A stretch of 64,000 nt of DNA from Flavobacterium johnsoniae (GTDB lineage: Bacteria; Bacteroidota; Bacteroidia; Flavobacteriales; Flavobacteriaceae). The stretch is taken from assembly GCF_030388325.1 (NCBI RefSeq), contig NZ_CP103794.1, positions 62,001 through 126,000 of the forward strand, read 5' to 3'. This document shows, one piece after another, positions 51,481 through 60,525 of the stretch. Under the pieces are notes generated by a model. It did no database searches and had not been told where the DNA came from. It saw only the letters and a program-made list of their open reading frames with translations. A program made the position numbers and the translations under genes. Every line of letters starts with the position of its first letter. Position 1 is the first letter of the stretch.

Positions 51481-52182
51481 ATGTATCTTAACAACCCCAA
51501 CATTACACTGCCCGAAGATCCCAACACAATAGTTTGGAAATACCTTGACTTATCTAAATTTCTGGATTTGTTGCTTTCTAAGAAACTATTCATGTCGCGT
51601 TCTGATAAATTTGAAGATCAATACGAAGGCACTTTTAGCGAACCGACTTATGAAGAGATTAAAAAGTTAGCAATTGATAATCCAGACTTTTTAAGACACT
51701 ATAAAACACAACGCGAACAAGTCGCTATAAGCAGCTGGCATATTAACGAATATGAATCGTTTGCCATGTGGCAGATATTTACTCAAAATAGCGAAGGACT
51801 AGCCATTCAGTCTACAATTGGAAGATTGCAGAAAGCTTTAAAACCTGAAAATAATTTTGACCAATATATTGGCGAAGTAAATTACATCGATTACAGAAAA
51901 GAATACATTCCGTTTGATGATTTGTTTTTTCCATTTCTATTCAAAAGGAAAAGCTTTCAATATGAGCGTGAAGTGCGCATTCTTACCGACACCTCTAAAA
52001 GTGATATTAAACTAAATGACGGACTAAAAATCAATGTAGACATCAATCAATTAATTGAAAAAATATACATTCACCCAAAATCTGAAAACTGGTATAAAAA
52101 ACTGGTAATAGAATTAGTTGAACGCTTAGATTTTGGTTTCGAAATTGAAAAATCAGATTTAGAAAGTGATATTTTGATTTAG
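51481..52182 (+). CDS. DUF2971 domain protein
   Basis: This 233-residue protein fits DUF2971: KYLDLSKFLDLLLSKKLFMS, RSDKFEDQYEG, ISSWHINEYESFAMWQIFTQ, FKRKSFQYEREVRILTD and IYIHPKSENWYKKLVIELVE. Function is unknown; the family often occurs in isolated genes or near defence loci, none of which is seen here. The ATG at 51481 is chosen over a GTG 19 codons upstream, because the upstream stretch lies in palindromic repeat sequence. Confidence 0.85.
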   Translation: MYLNNPNITLPEDPNTIVWKYLDLSKFLDLLLSKKLFMSRSDKFEDQYEGTFSEPTYEEIKKLAIDNPDFLRHYKTQREQVAISSWHINEYESFAMWQIFTQNSEGLAIQSTIGRLQKALKPENNFDQYIGEVNYIDYRKEYIPFDDLFFPFLFKRKSFQYEREVRILTDTSKSDIKLNDGLKINVDINQLIEKIYIHPKSENWYKKLVIELVERLDFGFEIEKSDLESDILI

Positions 52183-52366
52183 AAGGCGCTAAGAGGCTAA
52201 GGTTCTGAGGTGCTAAGGTTTTCCAATCTTTGGTATAAAATTAAAAGCCTGCTAAAAATTATATTTTAGCAGGCTTTTAATTTTATAATATTTTTAAATA
52301 TTTTAATCTGTGGCTAAAAAAAGAGAACTTAGCGCCTCAGAATCTTAGCCCCTTAGTACCTTTAAA
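52183..52366. repeat. Composite inverted repeat between convergent genes
   Basis: The outer arms, about 38 bases each (52183-52220 and 52328-52366), are inverted copies sharing words like GCTAAGGTTCTGAGG; they are related to the repeat at 19902-19940. They enclose the strong hairpin at 52235-52286. The right arm runs into the last codons of the lipoprotein gene at 52362. Confidence 0.82.
52235..52286. terminator. Very strong bidirectional terminator hairpin
   Basis: A perfect 23-bp stem (52235-52257 with 52264-52286) and a 6-base loop ATTATA. Its core is AAAAGCCTGCTAAAA with flanking A and T runs, and it serves both convergent genes. Confidence 0.93.
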
Positions 52367-53081
52367 TAGGCTTATAAGCTTTCACTTCCCATTTTTTAGA
52401 AGCTAAGTCAATATAATTGTAGTGAAGCACGTCGTTTTTATCAAACTGACCATTTTGATTCGTGTCTTCGATTGTTCTAAAATACAAACGGTTTTTAGAT
52501 TCAATCAAACTCCAATCTACCAATTCTTCTAAATCGGCAGAAACTTTAGTAAAGTTTTCTCCGCTGATATCACTTAGATATAAAGTTTTAATATCGCTCG
52601 TGTCAATTTTTCCGTCTTTATTAGTATCAGAATCCGTCAGAGTATAAACCATAACTTTATTCTGTGTTTTATCTGCAACGGGTTTTAAATAAGTTGCCGT
52701 TAAAATCAAAATTGGCTTATCTGATAAAGGACGAATAGAATCTGAATCGACAGCTTGAAACTTTAGATTCTGCAAATAGCCTGTTATTTCGTATTCACCC
52801 AAATTAGAAATTGTAAAACTTACATCGTTTACACTAGATGATCCGTAACGTGCTTTCGTACCTCTTTCGTAAACTCGCAAATCTCCAACTGGATGAATTA
52901 AATAATTTGTTCCTTCCATTTGAATTGGCAAATCTGCGATTTCGATTTGCGATGAATCTGCTTTCGTAATACTTACTTTATTCGAAACATCATAACTTAC
53001 TTTTGGCTTTTTAACTTCTTCTCGGCAGCTAATTACAGTTCCGACAACAACTAGGGCGATATATTTAAAATACTTTTTCAT
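52362..53081 (-). CDS. Lipoprotein with two calcium-binding-type loops, unknown
   Basis: This 239-residue lipoprotein has Cys19 (GTVISC). It carries two EF-hand-like acidic loops, DTNKDGKIDTSDI and DTNQNGQFDKNDV, each with the Asp/Asn spacing of calcium-binding dockerin-like loops. The rest is beta-rich with no known family. It is the last gene of the operon M23 peptidase - TonB receptor - two-TM protein - lipoprotein, starting 31 bases after the previous gene. Confidence 0.75.
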   Translation of the reverse strand: MKKYFKYIALVVVGTVISCREEVKKPKVSYDVSNKVSITKADSSQIEIADLPIQMEGTNYLIHPVGDLRVYERGTKARYGSSSVNDVSFTISNLGEYEITGYLQNLKFQAVDSDSIRPLSDKPILILTATYLKPVADKTQNKVMVYTLTDSDTNKDGKIDTSDIKTLYLSDISGENFTKVSADLEELVDWSLIESKNRLYFRTIEDTNQNGQFDKNDVLHYNYIDLASKKWEVKAYKPI

Positions 53082-53112
53082 CTACACGGATTATATACGA
53101 TTATCAAATATA

Positions 53113-53763
53113 CTATTTTTGATTGTATTTTTTGTTTTTATTGAATTTTACTAAAGTAAAGATGCTAATTAAAACAATACCGAAATAGCCTAAAAAAATA
53201 AGCCATTGCTGTTTTAAAAATGCTTTTTGAAAAATAAGAAGTTCTTTCTTTCGATTTTCTTCTTCCATTAAACGCGAATTCCTTAAAGAATATTCTGCTG
53301 TTCCACAAAAAAATGGACGTTTTGTATTAGGATTTGGTTTAGCACTTGCAATTACATAAATATTATCTTCAAATAAAGCCCAAGTCGGGACTTTCTCTTC
53401 ATTTATAATATTCAATATACCAACAAAAGTATCATAATCTGTTTTTGGTCCTAAATAAACTTTAGCTCCATTAATGGTATCAAAACTTTTAACTAAACTA
53501 CGAGCAAAAAGTCGCAATTCTCTTAGCTTTTGTTCTTCTTTTGATTTCTGATTATTGAAATAAAATGCCTTATATTTTCTTAATTCTCCAATTTTATAAT
53601 TTTCAAAATCTTCTTTATTCGGAAGAGACAAATCTACATAACTATAAACCTTAAATGCGCCTGATTGATAAAAATAAAAAACACAAAACAAAGGAATCAA
53701 AACCAAAGAAATCATTCCTGGAACGTAAAAAATCTTTTTCCTTTTTTCACGTTTTTCAATCAT
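53113..53763 (-). CDS. Two-helix membrane protein of unknown function, coupled to a TonB receptor
   Basis: This 216-residue protein has one N-terminal helix (about 12-30, FYVPGMISLVLIPLFCVFYF) and one C-terminal helix (about 190-206, IFLGYFGIVLISIFTLV), with a soluble ~150-residue middle. A small ATGA overlap joins it to the receptor gene upstream. The middle shows a pattern KVYLGPKTDYDTFVGILNII, then EEKVPTWALFEDNIYVIAS, loosely like the ExbD periplasmic domain, but I cannot assign a family. Confidence 0.6.
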   Translation of the reverse strand: MIEKREKRKKIFYVPGMISLVLIPLFCVFYFYQSGAFKVYSYVDLSLPNKEDFENYKIGELRKYKAFYFNNQKSKEEQKLRELRLFARSLVKSFDTINGAKVYLGPKTDYDTFVGILNIINEEKVPTWALFEDNIYVIASAKPNPNTKRPFFCGTAEYSLRNSRLMEEENRKKELLIFQKAFLKQQWLIFLGYFGIVLISIFTLVKFNKNKKYNQK

Positions 53764-56225
53764 AACCTCGCATTAATCTTAACGTTAAAAACTCTTGAAG
53801 TCATATAATTCGGAATCGCGTATTGATTTTTAGAATACACATCGCGAACCCAAGTATTTGTAATAGCATTTTGATTATTAAAAAGATTAAAAATCTCTAA
53901 ACCAACCGCCAATTCTTTAAAGTTTTTCAGCCAACCTTTTTTTGTATTCTGCGTATTACTGTCTACAAAAACTTTGGCAAAACCGATGTCAGCCCGTCTG
54001 TAGTCATTCAATCTATTTTGATACAAATAAGGATCTGTGTACGAAGGCGCACCTCCAGGCAAACCAGTATTATAAACTAAATTTAAATAGACTTTTACAC
54101 TCGGAATATTCGGCATATAATCCTGAAAAAGCATTGCAAATTTCAAACGCTGATCTGTCGGACGCGCAATATATCCTTTGTTTTCGTAATTTTCTTCGGT
54201 TTTCAAATAGCCAAAACTTACCCAAGATTCTGTACCCGGCACAAACTCGCCATTCAATCTAAAATCAAGACCTTGCGCGTAGGCTTTTGCGTTATTATTG
54301 GCAACGTAGCGAATTCGGACATTATCAATCGAATACACATTTACGTCTGAAAGTGATTTATAATAAATCTCGGTAACCCATTTAAATGGGCGGTTCCACA
54401 TTTTAAAATTATAGTCATTTCCTAAAACAACATGAATTGCTTCCTGTGCTTTAACATTTTGATTCACAACACCTTCTAAATCTCGAAGTTCTCTATAAAA
54501 TGGAGGTTGGTGATACAATCCTCCCGAAATTCTGAAAACCATATCCCGATCCCAATCGGGTTTTATAGCAAATTGCCCACGCGGACTTACCACAAATTGT
54601 GTTTTTCCTTCTTCCAAAGCGCCTTCAACATTCCAACCTTGAAAACGCGCTCCTAAATGATACCAAATTTGGCTAGAACCAATTTCAGATTGTTTATTCC
54701 ATTGCGCGTAACCTGAAAAACGATTTATGGTATTAAAATTTGTCGCACGAATATCATTATACGGCAAAAGCGGTCCCGTGTAAGGCGTATATGGCTGATT
54801 ATTTTGAGGCAAAGTAATTATCGGCGGATTTATAGAAAATCCAGCAGAATCAATCATTTCCCATTCTACAATTCTATCTCTTATCGATTCTCTGGTATAT
54901 TTTAAACCAAATTCTAATTGGCTTTCTTTCCATTCTTTTGTTCCTTTCAATTCGATATTAGCAATTAAAGCATCAAGATCATTTCTTGCATGATTTAATT
55001 GAGAACCGATTCCGCGAGTAAAATCAATTACTGAACTATTTGTGGGATCTTCTGTATCAACATTTCCTAAACGATATTGCGCCAAAATATCGAAATGTTC
55101 TTTTTCTTTCGTATGAAATAAAGAACCAATTAATTTTAAAGTCAATGTTGGAGAAGCTTTGAAAGTAGTTTTTAAAGCGCCGAAATAAGTATCATATTGA
55201 TCTTTTTCTTGACCGTCATAATAAACCGCAAGCGCCATTGGCTGATCAACAGTTCCGAATTTTGTCTGGCGAACCAAAGGCTCGTATAAATATTTATTTT
55301 GAGAAATATTTCCCAAAAAACTCATTTGCCATTTTGAAGAAATATCATAATTAATATTCGTTTGAATATCGGCAAAAGTCGGTGTATAATTCGTCTCAGT
55401 ATCCTGACTATTAACAAGCAAACTATTATTTCGGTAACGAACTCCCGTTACGGCAGACCATTTTTTATTTTTAGAAACCAAATCAACAGAAGCACTTCCT
55501 CCTAAAAGACTAGCTTCAAAAGAAGCGCCAAACTGAGTTGGTTTTCTATAAGTAATATCTAAAACTGAAGACAATTTATCTCCGAATTTTGCTTGAAATC
55601 CACCTGCCGAAAAATCTACATTCTGAACTAAATCTGTATTGGTAAAACTCAAACCTTCTTGCTGTCCCGAACGAATTAAAAACGGACGATAGACTTCGAC
55701 TTCATTTACATAAACTAAATTTTCATCAAAATTTCCGCCGCGAACCATATATTGCGTACTCAATTCGTTGTTTGAATTTACGCCCGGAAGTGTTTTCAGA
55801 ATGTTTTCAATTCCCGCATTTGCACCTGGAATCTTTTTTATCGTTTCGGTATCAATTGTCGCAATTCCCTGAACTCGTTTTCTATTTTTAGAAGAAACAA
55901 AAACTTCTCCCATTTGTTCTTGAGAATTATTCATAATCGGATTAAAAACAAAAACTTCATTAGTTTTCAGATTAACCGTCAAACTGATCATTTTCAAAGA
56001 AACATGGGTAAATATCAGCGAAACTTTTTTATTTGCTGGAACGATGATTTCAAAAAAACCATTTGAATCTGATTGCACAACATTTCCTTGCGAAGCAATA
56101 TTTACACTTGGAACCACATGTTTATCTGCGTCTAAAATCACTCCTTTTACACGAGCGTTTTGAGCCAAAGCAACACAGCTAAAAAATAAAAAAAGAAAAG
56201 CGAATATAAACCTATTGTTATTCAA
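53760..56225 (-). CDS. TonB-dependent outer-membrane receptor with carboxypeptidase-like domain
   Basis: This 821-residue receptor has a signal peptide (about 1-21, ending ALAQ) and an N-terminal carboxypeptidase-regulatory-like domain (about 25-100, ARVKGVILDADKHVVPSVNI). The plug has GIENILKTLPGVNS, STQYMVRGGNFDENLVYVNE and GGFQAKFGDKLSSVLDI. A large barrel ends in SRVFNVKINARL. The substrate is unknown; it is not clearly SusC-like, as no SusD gene is adjacent. It lies 24 bases after the M23 peptidase gene. Confidence 0.9.
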   Translation of the reverse strand: MNNNRFIFAFLFLFFSCVALAQNARVKGVILDADKHVVPSVNIASQGNVVQSDSNGFFEIIVPANKKVSLIFTHVSLKMISLTVNLKTNEVFVFNPIMNNSQEQMGEVFVSSKNRKRVQGIATIDTETIKKIPGANAGIENILKTLPGVNSNNELSTQYMVRGGNFDENLVYVNEVEVYRPFLIRSGQQEGLSFTNTDLVQNVDFSAGGFQAKFGDKLSSVLDITYRKPTQFGASFEASLLGGSASVDLVSKNKKWSAVTGVRYRNNSLLVNSQDTETNYTPTFADIQTNINYDISSKWQMSFLGNISQNKYLYEPLVRQTKFGTVDQPMALAVYYDGQEKDQYDTYFGALKTTFKASPTLTLKLIGSLFHTKEKEHFDILAQYRLGNVDTEDPTNSSVIDFTRGIGSQLNHARNDLDALIANIELKGTKEWKESQLEFGLKYTRESIRDRIVEWEMIDSAGFSINPPIITLPQNNQPYTPYTGPLLPYNDIRATNFNTINRFSGYAQWNKQSEIGSSQIWYHLGARFQGWNVEGALEEGKTQFVVSPRGQFAIKPDWDRDMVFRISGGLYHQPPFYRELRDLEGVVNQNVKAQEAIHVVLGNDYNFKMWNRPFKWVTEIYYKSLSDVNVYSIDNVRIRYVANNNAKAYAQGLDFRLNGEFVPGTESWVSFGYLKTEENYENKGYIARPTDQRLKFAMLFQDYMPNIPSVKVYLNLVYNTGLPGGAPSYTDPYLYQNRLNDYRRADIGFAKVFVDSNTQNTKKGWLKNFKELAVGLEIFNLFNNQNAITNTWVRDVYSKNQYAIPNYMTSRVFNVKINARL

Positions 56226-56249
56226 AGATTTGGATTTTATTTTTGACTT

Positions 56250-57917
56250 CTAAAAAAAATGAGTTTCAAAGATAGTAGTATTTCCTACATTATCTACTAC
56301 TTCAATTTTTAAAAAGTTTTCACCTTCAACCAAATATTGCGGATCAAAAGTATGTGTAATTCTTCTTGCTTTATTTTCATATTCAAACAAAACCCAGCTT
56401 CCATTTAAATATCCGTTATAAGATTTTATTCCAGATAATGAATCACCAATTGTAAAATCAATTTTCTTCTGGTCGCTAATCCATTTTCCTTCAATCGGCT
56501 TAGCAATTTTTATTACAGGCGGAATAGTATCTAAAACCAAACCGTATGTACCTAAGATTTTTGCTTTTGCAGTAAAAACATTCCCTTTTCTAATCGTTCC
56601 GTTGTAGCTTGTGCCTTTTCCGATATAAAGTTTATCTCGCAAAGATTCTGGATAAATCGTGTCTTTTATTGTAATCGTAAAATTGGAATGAGCAGGAACG
56701 GTATCGTCATGAATATAAATTTTATTATTTCTGACATCAAAATTCATATTGAAATCTTCATAGAAAGTTCCAGCCGGAAAGAAGACCGACATATTTCCTT
56801 TCTCAAAATTAGCATCTTTGTTATATCTCACAAAATATTTAGAAGTAACAGGCTCAGGCTGAACAAGTGTTGTAGCGCTATCATATTCAATTGGAACTGT
56901 AATTGAATTTAAATTTCCGAAATAATCTGAAACCTCAATTTTATAGTTAGACGTCAAATTTGGTTCTGCTTTTACAATTCCGCGTAAAGAATCTGTTTTT
57001 ATGATGCTTAACGCGAAAGGTGTTTTCATAAAAAGTTTCTGCACACGCTGACTCGTTTTTTTGTATCTCGAATAATCTATAAAAGCATTGATATAACGCA
57101 TTTCATCAAAAGAATACGTATTAAACTGATAATTATAATTTTGATTTCCGTTTAAAAAAGTAGAAACATTAAAAACACCATTTTTATTAAAAGAAACATT
57201 ATCAGTATCAGTAGCATTAATTCCGAAACCAATTTTTCCGTTTGTTTTAACTTTACTTGCAAGATAAGTTCCGTCTTTTTGCAGCGTCATATTAACAAGC
57301 AATGGCTGTTTAGACTGATTTACCGTCCCATTATCTAACGGATAAACATACAAACTAGACAAAGTTGGTTTTTTAGTATCTTTTATATTTTGGTCAAAAC
57401 CAAAGAAAATCGGATTGATAACAAATTCCGTTTTAGTATCGCGGATTTCAAAATGAAGGTGCGGTCCTTCTGAAGAACCTGTATTTCCTGAAAGTCCAAT
57501 TATATCTCCTTTTGTAACAGGAAGTTCTCCAGGTTTTGGAAACATTTCGATTTCATATGCTTTTTCTTTGTAATGAGTCGCTTTTACATAATCGAGAATG
57601 GCTCCAACTGGAGTTTGCAAATGTCCGTAAACAGAAGTATAACCATTTGGATGCGTAATGTAAATACATTTTCCGTTTCCAAAAGTCGAAATTTTAATTC
57701 TAGAAACATAACCATCGGCAATCGCATGTACACTTAAACCTTCTCTCTGGTTGGTTTTTAAATCAAAACCAGCATGAAAATGATTGGGTCTAAGCTCTCC
57801 AAAATTACCGGAAAGTTGCATTGGAATATCAAGCGGAGGTCGGAAATAATCTTTAGGATATTGCGTTTGGGCAAATACAGAATTACAAATTAAAAGGGCA
57901 AGTAAATAGAATCTCAT
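56250..57917 (-). CDS. M23-family (LytM) metallopeptidase
   Basis: This 555-residue exported protein has a signal peptide from the ATG at 57917 (MRFYLLALLICNSVFAQ). The zinc domain comes early (about 35-195) with HFHAGFD, the GHLQTPVG region and GPHLHFEIRD, giving His-Asp-His ligands. The C-terminal ~330 residues are beta-rich, Ig-like repeats (GKIGFGINATDTDN, FTIGDSLSGIKSYNG). It would cut peptidoglycan cross-links. It heads a four-gene operon with a TonB receptor, which is unusual. An alternative start lies three codons upstream. Confidence 0.88.
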   Translation of the reverse strand: MRFYLLALLICNSVFAQTQYPKDYFRPPLDIPMQLSGNFGELRPNHFHAGFDLKTNQREGLSVHAIADGYVSRIKISTFGNGKCIYITHPNGYTSVYGHLQTPVGAILDYVKATHYKEKAYEIEMFPKPGELPVTKGDIIGLSGNTGSSEGPHLHFEIRDTKTEFVINPIFFGFDQNIKDTKKPTLSSLYVYPLDNGTVNQSKQPLLVNMTLQKDGTYLASKVKTNGKIGFGINATDTDNVSFNKNGVFNVSTFLNGNQNYNYQFNTYSFDEMRYINAFIDYSRYKKTSQRVQKLFMKTPFALSIIKTDSLRGIVKAEPNLTSNYKIEVSDYFGNLNSITVPIEYDSATTLVQPEPVTSKYFVRYNKDANFEKGNMSVFFPAGTFYEDFNMNFDVRNNKIYIHDDTVPAHSNFTITIKDTIYPESLRDKLYIGKGTSYNGTIRKGNVFTAKAKILGTYGLVLDTIPPVIKIAKPIEGKWISDQKKIDFTIGDSLSGIKSYNGYLNGSWVLFEYENKARRITHTFDPQYLVEGENFLKIEVVDNVGNTTIFETHFF

Positions 57918-58039
57918 AAACAACATTTTTGCTAAGATAAGCAAAAATAAGCCAATAAAAGCAAGAAAAAAGATACAAAAACACAATTAATTGAAATACA
58001 TCTATTTATCTATTTTAATGCAAAAAAATCGATAAAAAA

Positions 58040-58069
58040 TTGCATTAATAAAAAGGAATATTAACTTTG
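58040..58069 (+). promoter_or_regulatory. Promoter of the zapB-like/zapA unit
   Basis: TTG at 58040-58042 and TAACTTTG at 58062-58069 have a 19-base spacing, an exact consensus. Transcription would start about 20 bases before the ATG at 58098. Confidence 0.82.
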
Positions 58070-58097
58070 TAGGATTAAGTAATGAATAGGATGTATA

Positions 58098-58388
58098 ATG
58101 AGTGTAATTGCCGAAATAATTGATACTCTTGAATATAAAGTCGAAAAGCTTTTTGAAAAATCAAAAGGTTTGGAGAAAAACAATCAAGTATTACGATTAG
58201 AATTAGCCAAAGCTGCGCAAATTATCCAGAAACAATCTGAGGAAATAGAAGCTTTGAAAAAGCAACAAGAAACACTTAAGATCGCCAATTCGTTGCTTGG
58301 CAGCGACAATAACAAGAGAGAGACTAAGCTTAAAATAAATTCATTAATTCGCGAAATTGATTACTGTATAGCACAATTATCAGATTAA
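58098..58388 (+). CDS. Coiled-coil protein, ZapB-like candidate
   Basis: This 96-residue protein is nearly all helical heptads (EIIDTLEYKVEKLFEKSKGL, then KNNQVLRLELAKAAQII and KQSEEIEALKKQQETLK). It precedes zapA by 4 bases and is under a strong promoter. In E. coli, ZapB is a coiled-coil partner of ZapA at the division ring, so a ZapB-like role is inferred from position and shape. There is no direct motif for it. Confidence 0.75.
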   Translation: MSVIAEIIDTLEYKVEKLFEKSKGLEKNNQVLRLELAKAAQIIQKQSEEIEALKKQQETLKIANSLLGSDNNKRETKLKINSLIREIDYCIAQLSD

Positions 58389-58392
58389 TAAT

Positions 58393-58686
58393 ATGGACGG
58401 AAAGCTTAAAATAAAAATATCAATTGCAGATCGCGTTTACCCGCTAACGGTTGAACCCGCTCAAGAAGAAGGACTTAGAAGTGCTTCTAAAAAAATTGAT
58501 GCCATGATAAAGCAATTCGAAGAAAATTATGCAGTTCGTGACAAACAAGATGTATTAGCCATGTGCGCTTTGCAATTCGCATCGCAAGTGGAACAAAAAC
58601 AAATTGATAACGCAATCGATGGAGAAGATACTATCGAGAGAATTAAAAAATTAAACCTGCTTTTAGATCAATATCTCGAAAATTAA
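58393..58686 (+). CDS. zapA: Cell division protein ZapA
   Basis: This 97-residue protein matches ZapA: IKISIADRVYPLTVEPAQEE, LRSASKKIDAMIKQFEENYA and a helical DVLAMCALQFASQVEQKQI. ZapA bundles FtsZ filaments at the division site. The gene is followed by the 6S RNA and RNase Y. Confidence 0.93.
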   Translation: MDGKLKIKISIADRVYPLTVEPAQEEGLRSASKKIDAMIKQFEENYAVRDKQDVLAMCALQFASQVEQKQIDNAIDGEDTIERIKKLNLLLDQYLEN

Positions 58687-58708
58687 ACGTTCTTTACAGA
58701 AACTAAGA

Positions 58709-58876
58709 TACTGCCTACATTAGTTCACAATTGGTAAACTCAACACTAACAATTTAGAATGAGCAAATCGTCGCTACTATAGTATGCCCTCCTTTTGGCT
58801 GGGAAACTTGAACAGTGAGTTAGCTCAAAACTTGTCTTTACGAGTTTATACAAGCAATTAATGTAGGCTTTTTTTA
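58709..58876 (+). ncRNA. ssrS: 6S RNA (ssrS), flavobacterial type
   Basis: Between zapA and rny lies a 168-base structured segment. The closing stem pairs GCCTACATTA (58713-58722) with TAATGTAGGC (58859-58868). A second stem pairs TTGGTAAACTC (58731-58741) with GAGTTTATACAA (58842-58853). Further paired segments and an apical CCC...GGG hairpin give a long rod with a central open region. A T-run after 58868 makes the 3' end a terminator. This matches the 6S-Flavo type, a rod that binds RNA polymerase in place of an open promoter. The position next to zapA parallels the E. coli zapA-ssrS order. Confidence 0.85.
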
Positions 58877-58895
58877 TATATAAACCCTAACAAAC

Positions 58896-60455
58896 ATGGA
58901 CATCATAACGATCATTATTGGTATTGTAGGTATTGCAGCAGGATTCGCAATAGCTAAAATTATCGAGAAAAGTAATATTTCAAACCTAATCAAAAACGCT
59001 AAAAAAGAAGCAGCTTCAATCTTAAAAGATGCTAATTTAGAAGCAGAAAATATTAAAAAAGATAAAATTCTTCAAGCAAAAGAACGTTTTATCGAACTTA
59101 AATCAGAACACGAACAAGTTATTTTAGCAAGAGACAAAAAAGTTGCCGAAGTAGAAAAACGCGTGCGCGATAAAGAATCTCAAGTTTCTAATGAACTTTC
59201 TAAAGCTAAAAAAGTTAATGACGACTTTGAAGCTAAAACGGCTGAATACAACAATAAAATTGAAGTTTTAGACAAAAAACAAGCTGAAGTTGACAAACTT
59301 CATAAAAGTCAATTACAGCAATTAGAAGTAATTTCTGGACTTTCTGCTGAAGAAGCAAAAGAGCAATTGGTTGAAGGTTTAAAAGCGGAAGCTAAAACCA
59401 AAGCAATGTCTCATATTCAAGAAACTATTGAAGAGGCAAAATTGACTGCACAGCAAGAAGCTAAAAAAATCATCATCAATACAATCCAAAGAGTTGGAAC
59501 GGAAGAAGCTGTTGAAAACTGTGTATCTGTTTTCAACATCGAATCTGATGATGTAAAAGGTAGAATTATCGGTCGTGAAGGACGTAACATTAGAGCTTTG
59601 GAAGCTGCAACTGGAGTTGAAATCATTGTTGATGACACACCAGAAGCGATTATTCTTTCTTGTTTTGATCCTGTTCGTAGAGAAATTGCTCGTTTGTCTT
59701 TACACAAATTAGTAACAGACGGACGTATTCACCCTGCAAGAATTGAAGAAGTTGTTGCTAAAACAGCCAAACAAATTGACGACGAAATTATCGAAGTTGG
59801 AAAACGTACTGTTATCGACTTAGGAATTCACGGTTTACACCCAGAATTGATTAAAGTTGTGGGTAGAATGAAATACCGTTCTTCTTACGGACAAAACTTA
59901 TTACAGCACTCAAGAGAAGTTTCTAAACTTTGCGGTATCATGGCTGCAGAATTAGGATTGAATGTAAAATTAGCTAAAAGAGCAGGTTTACTACACGATA
60001 TTGGAAAAGTGCCAGATACAGAAAGTGATTTACCACACGCACTTTTAGGTATGCAATGGGCTGAAAAATATGGTGAAAAAGAAGAAGTCTGTAACGCTAT
60101 TGGAGCGCACCACGACGAGATCGAAATGAAATCATTACTTTCTCCAATTATTCAGGTTTGTGATGCTATTTCTGGAGCAAGACCTGGAGCAAGACGTCAG
60201 GTTTTAGATTCTTACATTCAGCGTTTGAAAGATCTAGAAGATGTAGCTTACGGATTCAGCGGTGTTAAAAATGCCTACGCAATTCAAGCTGGTAGAGAAC
60301 TTCGTGTAATTGTAGAAAGCGAAAAAGTTTCTGATGACAATGCAGCAAACTTATCTTTTGAAATTTCACAAAAAATTCAAACAGAAATGACTTACCCTGG
60401 TCAAGTAAAAGTTACAGTTATTAGAGAAACTAGAGCTGTTAATATTGCTAAATAA
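58896..60455 (+). CDS. rny: Ribonuclease Y
   Basis: This 519-residue endoribonuclease begins RNA decay at the membrane. It has an N-terminal membrane helix (about 3-20), a long coiled coil (about 30-180), a KH domain with [15 protein letters not shown] (about 220-275) and an HD domain with [10 protein letters not shown] and [11 protein letters not shown]. Length and order match RNase Y. It lies just after the 6S RNA. Confidence 0.96.
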   Translation: MDIITIIIGIVGIAAGFAIAKIIEKSNISNLIKNAKKEAASILKDANLEAENIKKDKILQAKERFIELKSEHEQVILARDKKVAEVEKRVRDKESQVSNELSKAKKVNDDFEAKTAEYNNKIEVLDKKQAEVDKLHKSQLQQLEVISGLSAEEAKEQLVEGLKAEAKTKAMSHIQETIEEAKLTAQQEAKKIIINTIQRVGTEEAVENCVSVFNIESDDVKGRIIGREGRNIRALEAATGVEIIVDDTPEAIILSCFDPVRREIARLSLHKLVTDGRIHPARIEEVVAKTAKQIDDEIIEVGKRTVIDLGIHGLHPELIKVVGRMKYRSSYGQNLLQHSREVSKLCGIMAAELGLNVKLAKRAGLLHDIGKVPDTESDLPHALLGMQWAEKYGEKEEVCNAIGAHHDEIEMKSLLSPIIQVCDAISGARPGARRQVLDSYIQRLKDLEDVAYGFSGVKNAYAIQAGRELRVIVESEKVSDDNAANLSFEISQKIQTEMTYPGQVKVTVIRETRAVNIAK

Positions 60456-60473
60456 TCAGGATATAAATAAACA

Positions 60474-60508
60474 AGAAAGGCTGTCGATTGACAGCCTTTT
60501 TCTTTTTG
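60474..60508. terminator. Intrinsic terminator after rny
   Basis: AAAGGCTGTC (60476-60485) pairs with GACAGCCTTT (60490-60499) across loop GATT, followed by a T-rich tail. It lies between convergent rny and the kinase gene and may serve both. Confidence 0.87.
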
Positions 60509-60525
60509 TATACTATTTCAAGTTT

